From assembly GCA_015847255.1 (NCBI GenBank), contig JADLZK010005861.1, positions 1 through 64,000 of the forward strand: 64,000 nucleotides of DNA, written 5' to 3'. Shown in pieces: positions 34,209 to 44,691 of this stretch. A model generated the notes under the pieces. It was not told the DNA's origin and did not search any database. It saw only the letters and a list, made by a program, of their open reading frames with translations. This DNA is from Hyparrhenia diplandra (Eukaryota > Streptophyta > Magnoliopsida > Poales > Poaceae). The translations under genes were made by a program, and so were the position numbers. Every line of letters begins with the position of its first letter. The stretch's first letter is position 1.

Positions 34209-35340
34209 CATGGCTTCCGAGATGAGGAGTTCACCGCGGCCGGAAGGCGCTCCTCGGCGACAACCTGCGCCAAGATCGGCCGACGTTTCGACGAGATGGA
34301 GACGGCGTCTCGCATCGCATGGAGTATGTCTCCATCACCTGAGGACTTCCCTCGCGTCCGGCGGCCACACCGAGGAGAGCCCGCGCTGCCCGTGCCCCGC
34401 CGCACAGGGCCGCCTCTCGGGCGCCACCCCGCCGCCGCCCTCACCGCTGCGGCCCCCGCCGACGGCTCCGATCCCGCCATCCTCCGAGGAGGCCGGAAGA
34501 GGAGGGCGTCGCCGCGTGGCCGCACCGGCCATCATCGGCGTCATCTTCGGTACCACCGCGGATTGGCTGCACTCTACTCTCCTCCGACTTTTCGTGATCG
34601 CGCGGGACTCCCAGCCAGAGACTACGTCTTCCGCGGCGCCCCCCCTCGGGCGCCACCCGTGGCGCCCGGGCCGTGGTGCCACCGCGGCATCACGTCCCGT
34701 CCCTACGTGACACTTTGCAAGTCGGGGAGTACGATGGCGGCGGCGACCCCAACCCTCCGGATTCGCAAGCTGAAGCTCTTGTTCGAGCTCAACTTGGACA
34801 TCGCCCGGACTACTACGTGCGGTATGTTGCCTTCCACCTCACGGTGCTGTTGCAGTCTGGTTCCTCGATCGTCGGAGGAGGTCCCCGCTCGAGTGGGATG
34901 ACTTCACACGCCGCCTGCGACATCACTTCGGACCCCCCGCCTTCCTCAACACTACGGGGGAGTATGTGCCGCCTTCCTAGGGAGGCAAGCTGGACGACTA
35001 CATCACCGCTTTCGAGAACTATGCACTACGCATGGATCTGGAGGGACAGCGCCACCGTGTCAACTTCTTCGTCGAAGGCTGCGTGACATGCTTCGCACGA
35101 CGCTCGAGTTGTTCGAGCCTCGTTCGATGGAGGAGGCCATCGACCTTGCCCGCCGCTACAATGGCGACAAAGCATGCCGGCGGCCGAGCGGCGCCCGGCG
35201 TTGACCATGTCGGCCACCATGTCGGCACGCACCGACATCGGCGGTGACATTGCCGCGGCCACTGGTTGACGCATGCCGGGCAAAGAACGCCTTTGCTGCG
35301 GCGATGGGCGACATCGGCGGGCCGACGGCGAACGACATGA
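34209..35340 (+). pseudogene. Gag-like region of element C, frameshifted
   Basis: Read across frames it shows KIGRRFDEMET near 34270-34300. A retrotransposon capsid core follows around 34730-34960 (YYVRYVAFHL, DFTRRLRHHFGPPAF), then KLDDYITAFENYALRMDLEG and SMEEAIDLARRYNGDK to 35170. This order is that of Ty3/gypsy gag. Several one-base shifts and a stop near 34978 break it. No zinc knuckle or protease was found after it. Confidence 0.65.
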
Positions 35341-35349
35341 TTCTTTGAG

Positions 35350-36198
35350 TTGCACTTGACCACGACGACCAACAAGGAGCTCGGGATCATCGCCAACACC
35401 ATCGAGTTGCGGGCAACCGCACTAGAGTGGAGCCTCCACTACTGCATCGTGAGGTACTTCCACCGTTACTACATCCCTACTGCTTCAGAGCTTCTCCAGG
35501 ACTTCCTGTTGGGGGAGAACGTCCCGTTGCACGGCGTGGCAGTGGGCTTCCACCTTCCCAACCGTCCAAGGGAAGATCAGGCATTCAATGACGGCCCTCC
35601 TCTGCGGGCACACCACGACATCAGGGTCGAGGGTGCCACCGTCCTCCTCTTTGACAACAACGGCGACGTCTTCTTCCGCATCGACAACGTCACCGTTGGC
35701 GCACCATGGACGCAGGAGCGCCCGAGATGGGGCCGCCCGTCCCGGACACCGGCGACCTCCTCTACGGTTGCCACTCGACTTCACCTCCTCGCCTCCTCAC
35801 GCCGATTCGACATGTCTCATCGCGAGCGGCTCCACGCAAAGGTGACAAGTGTCGGCGACCTATGCCTACACGTCTCCTCCCCAACACGCCGGATGCTCGA
35901 GCTATCGGGCACCCTCAACGCGCCTATCATGCGCCGTGCATGGGCGAACGCCCCTTCGTGCAGCCCCGCTGAACTTCAAGTTCGTGTATCTAATTTGGCG
36001 ACCTCCACCTCGACTTCTCCTTCGCCCGACAAGGGCGCCCGGCATCTGCGCAGCGGCGACAGCGACAAGTGCGGCCCTCTTGTCTTCTACTTTTCGGCCG
36101 GGAGTTGTCACTTCCCGATCGGCGTGCCCTTCGCCACCACGGTGGGTTGGGCGGCCCGTGACGCCGCCGCCTCGTCGAAGCGGTGGGAAATGTCATGA
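35350..36198 (+). CDS. Unidentified 282-residue ORF inside element C
   Basis: An uninterrupted frame of 282 codons follows the gag remnant. The first 120 residues look protein-like (SLHYCIVRYFHRYYIPTASE, FFRIDNVTVG). The rest is Ser/Arg/Thr-rich and may be out of the true frame. No RT, protease, integrase or zinc-knuckle motif is present. The stop codon lies within the first eight bases of the 3' LTR (tgtcatga). It might be a retroelement-specific protein, a captured host fragment, or a chance frame in GC-rich DNA. It stands out because neighbouring retroelement coding sequence is badly broken while this is open. Confidence 0.35.
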   Translation: MHLTTTTNKELGIIANTIELRATALEWSLHYCIVRYFHRYYIPTASELLQDFLLGENVPLHGVAVGFHLPNRPREDQAFNDGPPLRAHHDIRVEGATVLLFDNNGDVFFRIDNVTVGAPWTQERPRWGRPSRTPATSSTVATRLHLLASSRRFDMSHRERLHAKVTSVGDLCLHVSSPTRRMLELSGTLNAPIMRRAWANAPSCSPAELQVRVSNLATSTSTSPSPDKGARHLRSGDSDKCGPLVFYFSAGSCHFPIGVPFATTVGWAARDAAASSKRWEMS

Positions 36199-36730
36199 CG
36201 AGTGGGCCAGCCCGAGACAAGGCTAAAAGGGACTAATGCAGCCGCCGCCCGCCCACGAGGGGGGGCGCGCGGCGCGGCAATGGGGCCGGCCCCGCCCGCC
36301 GCCGTCTCCTCCCTCTCGTCCGAGTCCGACTTTACTCCGTCTTCAAGTTAGGATTATCTTAGGATTTTTGGTGTGTAAAAGGGAATAGTCCAATCTATAA
36401 GGAAGGCCCTTATTAAGAAATAAATAAATAATGCTTGTAAAAGGTATTCCAATCGTATAAAGGAAACCTTATAGAGATTGCTTAGATTACAAAGTCCGCT
36501 AGCCCGGGCTATATAAGCGAGAGGCATGTAATCTCTTTGGGGATAAGCAAGCAATAAAAATAGTATCCATCTATCTCGCTCCCGCCTCCACCGCCCGCAC
36601 GCTGTCGCGCCAGCCGCCGCCGCCGCCGCCCATCGCCCGGCGCCGCCCGTGCGGCCGCCCCTCCCGCCACGGCTCCTCCCTCTTCGCTGCTGCCGTCTTT
36701 GCTGCGCCGCCGACGACGAGAGATCGCAGC
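36191..36730 (+). repeat. 3' LTR of element C, left part
   Basis: Starts TGTCATGACGAGTGGGCC directly after gcggtgggaaa (polypurine tract). It matches the 5' LTR, including the TATA box at 36510-36516, up to gagatcgcagc where CACTA-2 begins. Confidence 0.9.
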
Positions 36731-37300
36731 CACTACAGAAAGCGGTGCCGCCGGCGGTCGCAGCGGTCGGCGAATTTAAACGGTCGGCGAAGGCCGCCCG
36801 ACCGTTTTGCTCGTCGGCCCCTGTCGGGGAATTTTTGGTCGGCATAAGAGATTCACCGACCACGAAATACCACCTCGGCGTAGCCTTCGCCGACCACCAA
36901 AAGCGATGGTCGTGGCGCGCCGTTAGCGAACCTGAAGTCGACGCCGGATTACGCCATCTTTGCCGACGCGGGCGGTCGGCGAAGACGTTTTTTTTTTTTT
37001 TGCCGACCGATGCGCCTCACGGGGCTGTCGGCAAAGGTTTATTTTTATTTTTAAAAAATCGCCGCCGACCAACGTCCATGTAGGTGCTTTCGGCAAATCT
37101 TTTTTAACAAAAAAAACTTCCGCCGACCGCCTACCATCTTGATGCTCGGCGAAGGAGTTACCTTCGCCGGCCGTCGGCGGTCGGCGGAAGGGAATGTGGC
37201 CGCGGCCGGGCATTTTTCCCAGCTTTGCCGACCGCAGTCGCGAGGCGGTCGGCAAAGCCTCTTCGCCGACCGCATTGCACAGGCGGTCGGCGAAGCCTGA
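36731..37300. repeat. CACTA-2 left subterminal repeat arm
   Basis: Many copies of gtcggcgaa, ttcgccgacc and tttgccgacc in both orientations start right after the terminal CACTA motif. Open frames here are artefacts of the repeats. Confidence 0.9.
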
Positions 37301-37689
37301 AAAAATGTGTTTTTTTTTGTTTTTCGCTTTCCCCCTTGACAAACAAACACATGTATAATATATATCTCATCCATTCAATCACGAGAACATATATATATCG
37401 CATTGCACACATCCGCCACATGAAACACAACGATATATCACATAAAACAAGTTGCACAAGTCTACATCGAGTCTCACAAGTCCAACATCATGTCCACAAG
37501 TCCAACATCAAGTTCACAAGAGAAACAAGTTCACAAATGATCCGACACAAGTCGCGGGGAGTCTCACAAGCTCATGCGGTTGGTGGCAAGGGTGGGAAAG
37601 GTGGAACTTGATGGTTCGGGGACGGGAAGCCTTGCTCAACACCGGAGCACCCGCGGTAGGGTGATTCGACCCCGCCCGATCCTGGAGTG
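37301..37689. other. CACTA-2 spacer after the left arm
   Basis: An AT-rich stretch is followed by short direct repeats (cacaagtccaacatca-type words, 37450-37530). No protein domain was seen. Confidence 0.45.
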
Positions 37690-39590
37690 GAAGCCTTGCG
37701 CAAAGAAGACAATGTTGCAGGTGTTAGACATGATTATTTGAAACGAAAATGGAAACTCTTTGCTATCATACTCACGGGAGAACCCGAACGGCCGAGTCTG
37801 CGGTGTGGAACGACCGGACCTAGGAGCCCGGTGGCGAGACTCAATCCACTGTCGTGGCAAGGAACCTAGTAAGTTCCTCGAACTTGGCCGCCATTGTCGC
37901 CTTTGGGCCTCCACCTCTGACGGCGCCTCCTTTCCTACGCTAGTTCTTTGGGCTAGCTGCGGGCCTCCACCTCAAGGGCACCGAAACGCCCCCTGTGCCA
38001 CGCTTGCTCGGGCCGTATCGGCGGGTCGTGTCCGCCCTCCGCACTCGGACGTCGGAGAGTCTCAAGCGGGAGCTGTTGATGATGCCGTCGGCGACGCCCA
38101 ACCTCCCGTGCTTCTTGCCTCCAAAAGTGGCCATGGCGATGTCCGTATCAATGGCATGGGCGCCCGGATCGTAGTCCTCCCCATATTTCGCCGAGTCGCC
38201 GCCGTGTACTCAACGATCCGTTGGCCCTGCTTGGAGTTGCTGTACGCCTCTGCCGGGTCGTTGACGTCATAGGAAGCGCCGAGGCGGCCCTCTTCTTGTG
38301 CGCCATGCGAAGGCCACGCCACTCATTTGCAGGTCATGCCCGGATGTGTCTTCAGTTGTGAAAAACAAAGGAAGAGGATTAGTGAGTGGAACGACGATAA
38401 AAATAAGATTGAGCTTAACAAAGAAAAGCACTCACCCATAATTTTTTGTACTCCGCAAGGCTCAGACGCCTTGGTGGTGTGATGGACCTGGCATCACCAA
38501 ACGCCCGGTCCGGGCATCATCGTGCACCTTTTGCCACTCCTCCGTGAACCACTTGTCCACGATTTGATCCCAGCAATCCCCATGGCGTAACCAAGTCGGC
38601 TTCATCTACACGTCATGAAAAAGGTCGATTAGAAGATCACATTAACTATATTAAATCTCAAAACAAGCACCGCTTAGTGTTGTTCATGTACCTCAAGAAC
38701 TGTTCGGCGGGTCAACATCATAGTCCTTGCATTCTCCTTTGATACTTTTCGACCCAAAGACCGTTGCATGGTAGTTTATGATGGTGCCGTACTTCGTGAT
38801 CCGAAAGCATATCGGTGGAGCGTTTTTGCGGGCGTTCTCAAGCACCCTTGCGGCTAGCACCTCTTGTCCTTCCTCGCATTTGAAGAAGTTACGCATACAA
38901 ATACGATATCAAATTCATGGTTTCAAGAATGCGATGTATTGAGAAAAGGCTTTGTGCGTGAGGGCGAAGTTACCCAAAACTCCGTGAGCACCAGCGCTGC
39001 CTTGTGGGTGTAGTCCGAGTCTTCTCCTTGATAGTAGGGCGGCAGCGACGGCCAGCCGTATGCCCGTGGTGCGTGGCGACGCCTTGGTAGGGGTAGTGCC
39101 GCTGCCGCGACAACCCGATGATGCTTGGGCGGCTTTGCGTGATTGACCGCCCGACACAACGATCCAGTTCTGCATAATGAAGACACGATATTAGTTTTAC
39201 TCGAAGTAGGCATAATGAAGACATGAAGTAGGCATAATGAAGACAATGAAATGCGCATCTAAATCTACTTACCTTGTCCCTTGGGGGCGAATCACGTGGC
39301 GGTTCCCGATGGAGCGGAGCCTCGGGGAGTCGTGAGGGGCCTCGCAAGTAGACCTTCGCGACCCTTTGCTGCCGCCGAGTCCGAACCCCCACCGGAGGGG
39401 TTGGAGCCACAGGACGCGTCCTCCCCGCCGTCGGTGGACGTCGGCGTCGGCATCCCCGCCCGGTGGTCCCTGGCGGCCACCCGACTCGGGCGTCGCCGCC
39501 ACCAGCTCCTCGTCGTCGTCCTCCTCCTCCACCTCGGGCTCGTCCTCCTCCTCCACCTCGGGGGCTGAAACACTAGTATATAAAAGCATT
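37690..39590 (-). pseudogene. Ptta/En/Spm-like second CACTA gene of CACTA-2, decayed
   Basis: Counterpart of 7250-9050. The exon at about 39170 down to 38970 opens with NWIVVSGG after a tgcag acceptor, as in CACTA-1, but frames then diverge. Exons near 38890-38700 and 38590-38450 follow the same order. The Asp/Glu-rich N-terminal part lies at 39590-39270. Frameshifts prevent a full product. Confidence 0.6.
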
Positions 39591-39641
39591 AGTGAGACAA
39601 GGAAAATATTTGTCTTGGGCGGTTGAGATCCGGTGGAGGAT

Positions 39642-41122
39642 TGTTAGAATTTATATATGAATAAGTTCCCCTAAAATTCATATAAAGAAATTACGATAAA
39701 TCTCAAAGGCCCAATATTTGTGTTCCCTAATGGGCTTTATTGTTTTAGCCCATGAGCAAAGGTGGGAGGTGCAATATCAATTAGTACCATATTGCTAGTT
39801 GATGTGGAGGTAGGGAGTTTTCCTCCCTATATATTTGTACCAAGCCTCCTGGGAATAGACACAACAAAACAACTACAATTGGGAGTTTCAATTAGAAAAT
39901 CCTATAGTAGTAAAACAGTATTTTCCACTTCTCACTTTTTGCGTCGTCGTCGACCAATCTCCAGCCCAATCGTTCGCGTGCACCAGCGGCCGGGCGAGCA
40001 GGTCTCGGAACCGTCGTCTTTGCGATCTGCAGGAGAAGGCGAATAAGGTTTTTGGGAGCGCTATTCGCGATCGCCTCCCAATCTTCGTCCACGGCTCGTC
40101 TCTGGGGGAAGAACTTCGCGGAGGACCGCCCCAGCGCCCGTCTTCATCGACAACTTCTTTCGTCTTCAGCGATCGCCGATCGACGACAGCGACATCGATT
40201 TGGAGGACATCGGCATCGCTTTCGAACCTCTCCATTACGTTGTCCTCAACGTCGGCCCGGGTATTCTCCGGATCCAATATTCATGTTAATTATGTTCAAT
40301 CTATCCAATCTATCCGAAGTGCTAGTTGTACTTACACATGTTGCTATGATCATGCTATGTTATCTATTCAATCTATCCGGTGTGCTAGTTGTGCTTTTGT
40401 TGCTATGATCATGCTATGCTATTTGTTGTTGAATCATGTTATGATCTACGATATGCGTTTATGCTATGCTATGATCGGTGTTATGCGTTTATGCTATGCT
40501 AGTATGCTTAACATGATTTATCTAGTAAATCAATTAATCATGATTTATTTTACGGAATTAATCCGGAAATTGCCTAATATTCCAACAATCCAAAAACCTT
40601 ATGAGTGTAGCCCTTAGCTACGAGCCGAGCCTTGTACTTGAGTTGATCTCTAGTACGCTTCTTATTCTTTCTCAATGTCACACTAGGATCATAAGGTGTT
40701 GGAGAAGGCTTTCTATCCATAAAGCAAAAACGGCTCAGGACCTTCTCAACATAGTGAGATTGCGATAAAGTAATCCCACTCTCTTCCTTAATAAGCTTAA
40801 TGTTTAGAATTACATCAGCCACTCCTAGATCTTTCATATCAAAATTCTTTGACAAGAAAAAACTTGACCTCATTTATAACATCCATGTTATTTGTTGGAA
40901 TATTAGGCAATTTCAGATTAATTCCATAAAATAAATCATGATAAATAGATGTACTAGATAAAGCATGTCAAGCATACTAGCATAGCATAAACACACAACA
41001 CGATCATAGCATAGCATAAACGCATATCATAGATCATAACATGATTTAACAACAAATAGCATAGCATGATCATATCAACAGGTGTAAGCACAACTAGCAC
41101 ACCGGATAGATTGGATAGATAA
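39642..41122. mobile_element. Copia fragment with inverted LTR arms inside CACTA-2
   Basis: 39642-40587 is a 946-bp LTR-like unit (TGTTAGAATT ... ATATTCCAACA) with a TATA-like ctatatatttg at 39827-39837. 40893-41122 is an inverted copy of its last ~230 bp, beginning TGTTGGAATATTAGG. The 305 bp between hold an antisense Copia reverse-transcriptase piece. CACTA-1 lacks this block at the matching place (about 8900-9040). No target duplication is obvious, so it was probably rearranged during or after insertion. Confidence 0.8.
40574..40873 (-). pseudogene. Copia reverse-transcriptase fragment, segments out of order
   Basis: The minus strand encodes FLSKNFDMKDLGVADVILNI, IKLIKEESGITLSQSHYVEK and SPTPYDPSVTLRKNK, which is the C-terminal part of Ty1/copia RT. 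It is then followed by YKARLVAKGYT, which normally lies near the start of the RT domain. The order is thus permuted: an internal joint near 40645 brings the front of RT behind its end. It cannot encode an active enzyme. Confidence 0.8.
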
Positions 41123-41419
41123 CGGGCGTGGGAGCCGGAGGCCTCCCGACACGAGGAGGCCGCCTTTGTGAACCCTCGCATGCTCCGTCGACCTTGTCTT
41201 CGTGCGGTTGTAAATCTGGTCAAGGCACGGACGACCTCTCGGGGTCGTCGACCTCCGCGACCTCCACGACCTCCGCGACCTCCCACCATCTTTGTTCGAT
41301 CACCTGTAATCAAAACATAAACAAGGCATAATTAGATTTACATGCATTTGTAATCAAAATATAAATAAGATATAATTACAAGTGAAAACAAAATAACATA
41401 GTATTACATGTATTAGAAG

Positions 41420-42140
41420 TAATCGGGATCATCGTCCGGCTGGAGCATTTCTCCGCTTCGTCATCATTTGTCAACATTGTCGAAATCACTAAGAGAATCT
41501 GAAGTAGGATTGTTGCCTTCATTGACCGTGCTCAATCTTTCTAGCATTTCTATGTCCTTCAAGTCGAACACCTCAACGCCGTCGTCGTCATCATCAGACA
41601 TTTCATCGTCTACTTCCATTCCTATATCTCCAAATAGGTCTATCACAAAACTCCCTGGCAGACCCTCTTCTTGATAGAACTCTCCCTCATATGTGATTGG
41701 GTTGATCAAGTTATAATCTTCATCATTTGGGACGGGTAGTTTACCATGCGGCGCTACCTTCTGCACAACCTCCAAACCCTTAAGATAATCTTTGTCTTGG
41801 CAGGCATATGGCATGTAATAAACCTGCACGGCCTGTTGAGCCACAATGTATATATCGGATCGTGGATACACGGAATCTGGTCGAACTTCGACTAGCCCAA
41901 TTGCCGGCGTACGTTTAGTACATTCAGGGTCGAACCCGGTGACATTTGAATATCACAGGTTTCGAGATGCGGGCGCCATAAAATGAAAGCTTCGTATATT
42001 TCTTCGACTACGCCATGGTACTCATTCCCATTATTATACCACCGCGCCGAGGTTTTCAATACCGCAAGAAAACAACGGCACGATGGCGACCAACACATAT
42101 GCATACACATCGAACTCAATTCTTCATTGTCGGCACACAT
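41420..42140 (-). pseudogene. C-terminal remnant of the CACTA-2 transposase
   Basis: 41871-41464 encodes YPRSDIYIVAQQAVQVYYMP and the acidic tail with GLPGSFVIDLFGDIGMEVDD, matching the TNP2 C-terminus of CACTA-1 (9669-9180) closely. 42050-41900 retains NGNEYHGVVEEIYE from the DUF4216-like block. At about 42045 the sequence jumps to the leader region that in CACTA-1 lies near 13260. The N-terminal, TNP2 core and DUF4218 parts (about 3.4 kb) are therefore deleted. Confidence 0.8.
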
Positions 42141-42179
42141 TCATATACAACGACGGTCGCGGCGGGCGGCACGATTGCT

Positions 42180-42835
42180 CACCTAGGTAGGGCGGTGGGC
42201 GAGCGGGCGGCACGACGGCGGACCACGGCACGGACACGAGCGGGCGGCACGAGGGCGGCGTCGATCTTCTCCCCCCCTCCTCCTCCTCTTCCTCCTCTTC
42301 CCTCCTCCTCCTCCTCCTCCTCCTCCCTCTTCTTCCCTAGCGGTGAGAGGGCCGGCCCCCCTTCTCCTCTCCTCTTCCCTCCCCTTCCACTTCTCCTCAC
42401 AGCGGGGCCGCCGAGGGGACGGGGCGCGGCCGAGGCGACCTCGGCGGCCTGTGGGCGGCCGCGGCCGGCGCGTCGGGGGACGGCGCGGGACGGGGCCGGG
42501 CGCCGGGTCGGGGTCGGGGTCGGGGACGGGGCCGGCGCCTTGGTCGGCGTCGGGCGCGGGTCGGGGTCGGCGCGTCGCCGGCGGGGAGACGGCGCCGGTG
42601 CGGCCCGGCGTCGGCGGCGGCGTCGGGGGCGGCGGGACAGGCGGAGGCGGGGACGGGTGGGGGCGGGGGCGGCGGGGGACGGGCGCGGCCGGCTGCGCGG
42701 CGTGGCGGCGGCAAGCAGCGGGCGGCGCGGCCCGGCGGCGGCGGCGGCGGTGTTGCGTCGCGTCGCGTCGCGTCGCGTTTTCGTCCGTGTGTGTGGGTGT
42801 GGTGTGTGTGAGTGTGGGGTGGGAGCTGAGTAGAT
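42180..42835. other. GC-rich leader block of CACTA-2
   Basis: Equivalent to 13390-14110 in CACTA-1: a CT-rich stretch (42270-42400), then GC-rich sequence containing gggtcggggtcggggtcggg (42505-42530) and (GCGTC)n at 42755-42777, then gtgtgt. Long frames on both strands lack any domain and are treated as non-coding. Confidence 0.6.
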
Positions 42836-42849
42836 AGAGTTGGGGAGGG

Positions 42850-44606
42850 TCTTTGCCGACCGCCCCGATCCGCGGTCGGCAAAGTTGATTTTTTTAAAAT
42901 TCTCTTTGCCGACAGCCCCCTTGATCCGGCGGACGGCAAAGTTGATTTTTAAAAAAAGCAACAAGGTTGGGACGCTGGGAGCGCAGCTTTTGCCGACCAC
43001 CCGGCGGTCGGCAAAGTTGAAATTTTTTAAAAAAACACGATGGGCGGGCGCGGGGGACAAGGCTTTGCCGACCGCCCAAAGTGCTGGCGGTCGGCGAAGA
43101 AGACTTCGCTGAGGGCAACTTTGCGCTCTCGGCAAAATATATATTTTTTTGGATTTTTCACTTCAAATTTTTTACGTAGCTTAGATAGAGTGTTTACATC
43201 TATGTGACAAAAATGGGACATTTTTCGTACATTTTACTATTTTTTAATGCTTTCCTTCTTTTACTTGAATATTTTTTCACAACTAAAATTTGAACTGCAG
43301 GTCCTTAGAAAAATGGAATTATGTGATTGGAAAAATGATATTCTTGTTTGTTAGTATATTTTGAGCCCTCATCTATGGACACGTGAGAAAATCCAAAGAT
43401 CTTGTGTGCGAGACATTTCGATTCCGTCTTGGCGTGAATCATTTTAAAATTCTAAAAACAAAACGAAGTTGGAAATTCATGAAATTTGATGAGTCATCGT
43501 TATATTGCATGTTTAAACTATGGAAAAAATTTGAAAAGGTTTCATGCAAGTTTGCATACCGGATTTCTTTGAAACACGGACATCTCAACTTGAGTTTCAT
43601 TTATCACATGGGAGATGTCTTGGTAATCGCCATCCGAGTTGCAACCGTCCACGAAATTGACTCAAACTTTTTTTCATAGCGTACACATGCGATATAAGGA
43701 CAACTCGTCAAGTTTCATGATTTTTCAACTCCGTTTGAATTTTATAGAATTTTAAAACAATCGGCAAGGCAAGTGAGTCGGCGTGTTTCACGCACAAGAT
43801 ATTTGAATTTCGGTGTCTCACCATGGATGAGGACTCAATATAGACTCACAAGCATGTTTATCATTTTTGAATCATTTAGATCCATTATTCGAATCACTTG
43901 CGATTCAAATTTTAGTTTTCAAAAGAAATTCAATTATAACATGAAAACTCATAAAATATAGTAAAAAGTTTTAAAAATTTCAAACTTGAACAATGAACTC
44001 CATGTACTGTAGCTAAGGCACGAGAAAAAGTTGTGATGGAAAATTCAAAAAAAATTTAAACTTCGCCGAGAATTTTGGAAAAGGTGCTCGACAAAGGCAA
44101 TCTTTGCCGAGCACCCGATTGAGCAGTGCTTTCGGCAAAGACCATCTTTGCCGACCGCCATCCGTAGGGTGCTTCGGCGAAGTCGGCGCTTCGTATTTTT
44201 TTCCACGACACGTGGCGGCGCTGGCATTGCTTTTTATAATTTAAAAAAAAAACTTCGCCGACCACGGACTGTGGGCGGTCGGCGAAGATGTTGAACTTTG
44301 CCGGCGGCCGGACGGTGGGCGGTCGGGCGAAATAATGTCTTGGCGACAGTTAACCGTTACGTTGGTGTCAAAAATGCCCGGCGGGTTTTCTTCGCCGACC
44401 GTTTTGCGGTCGGCAAAGAGGGTGCTTTGCCAAGCGTTGCTCTTTGCCGAGAACTTGGCGGTCGGCGAAGACCTCTTCGCCGACCGTCCCTCTTTGCCAA
44501 ACGCGGTTGTCGGCGAAGATTTAGAAATCTTTTTCGCCCGACCGCCAACTTTTCAAGTGGTCGGTGAAACGCAGTCCCGTCGGCGAAGATCCTTTTTCCT
44601 GTAGTG
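42850..44606. repeat. CACTA-2 right subterminal arm
   Basis: 42850-43140 and 44060-44600 hold dense TTTGCCGACCG/CGGTCGGCAAAG repeats. 43150-44050 is AT-rich and resembles 14400-14940 of CACTA-1. The final bases are the terminal inverted repeat. Confidence 0.85.
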
Positions 44607-44685
44607 AGCCCCCTACGTCACCCCCGAAGCTTCAACGGTCGACGAACACGTGTCAGTTCCGGCCCAATCTAGCCGGGTTCTGACA
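44607..44685 (+). repeat. 3' LTR of element C, right part
   Basis: After the AGC duplication, sequence such as gcttcaacggtcgacgaaca and ttccggcccaatctagccgg continues the 5' LTR counterpart at 34100-34173 and ends TGACA before GGCTCA. Confidence 0.9.
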
Positions 44686-44691
44686 GGCTCA

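Larger units (their letters stand above)
36731..44606 (-). mobile_element. CACTA-2: complete but internally deleted CACTA transposon
   Basis: Left end CACTACAGAAAGCGG (36731) and right end, reversed, CACTACAGGAAAAAGG (to 44606) are flanked by AGC on both sides (36728-36730, 44607-44609). Subterminal repeats built on TCGGCGAAG/TTTGCCGACCG fill 36750-37300 and 42850-43140 plus 44060-44600. It carries a Ptta-like gene and only the C-terminal end of the transposase, so it cannot move without help. It is related to CACTA-1 along its length but has a distinct repeat variant. Confidence 0.95.
33569..44685 (+). mobile_element. Short gypsy-type LTR retrotransposon (element C), split by CACTA-2
   Basis: 5' LTR 33569-34173, internal region about 34174-36190, 3' LTR 36191-36730 continued at 44607-44685. 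The same six bases GGCTCA lie directly outside TG...CA on both sides (33563-33568 and 44686-44691), so this is a complete insertion. Without CACTA-2 the element is about 3.2 kb. The interior holds a decayed gag and an unidentified frame, with no RT, RNase H or integrase motif, so it is non-autonomous. The related element at 50136 shares LTR wording and presumably belongs to the same group. Confidence 0.9.

Noticed and set aside
34138..34901. Overlapping 190- and 201-codon frames
   Set aside because: They are fragments of the frameshifted gag and its shadows; true gag wording hops between frames.
36731..37300. CRISPR-like appearance of regularly repeated 10-12-mers
   Set aside because: They are CACTA subterminal repeats in both orientations with irregular spacing, next to the CACTA terminus, in a eukaryotic genome.
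42015..43135. 272-codon and 318-codon frames in CACTA-2
   Set aside because: Same GC-rich leader effect; Ala/Arg/Pro/Gly only, no motif, overlapping on opposite strands.
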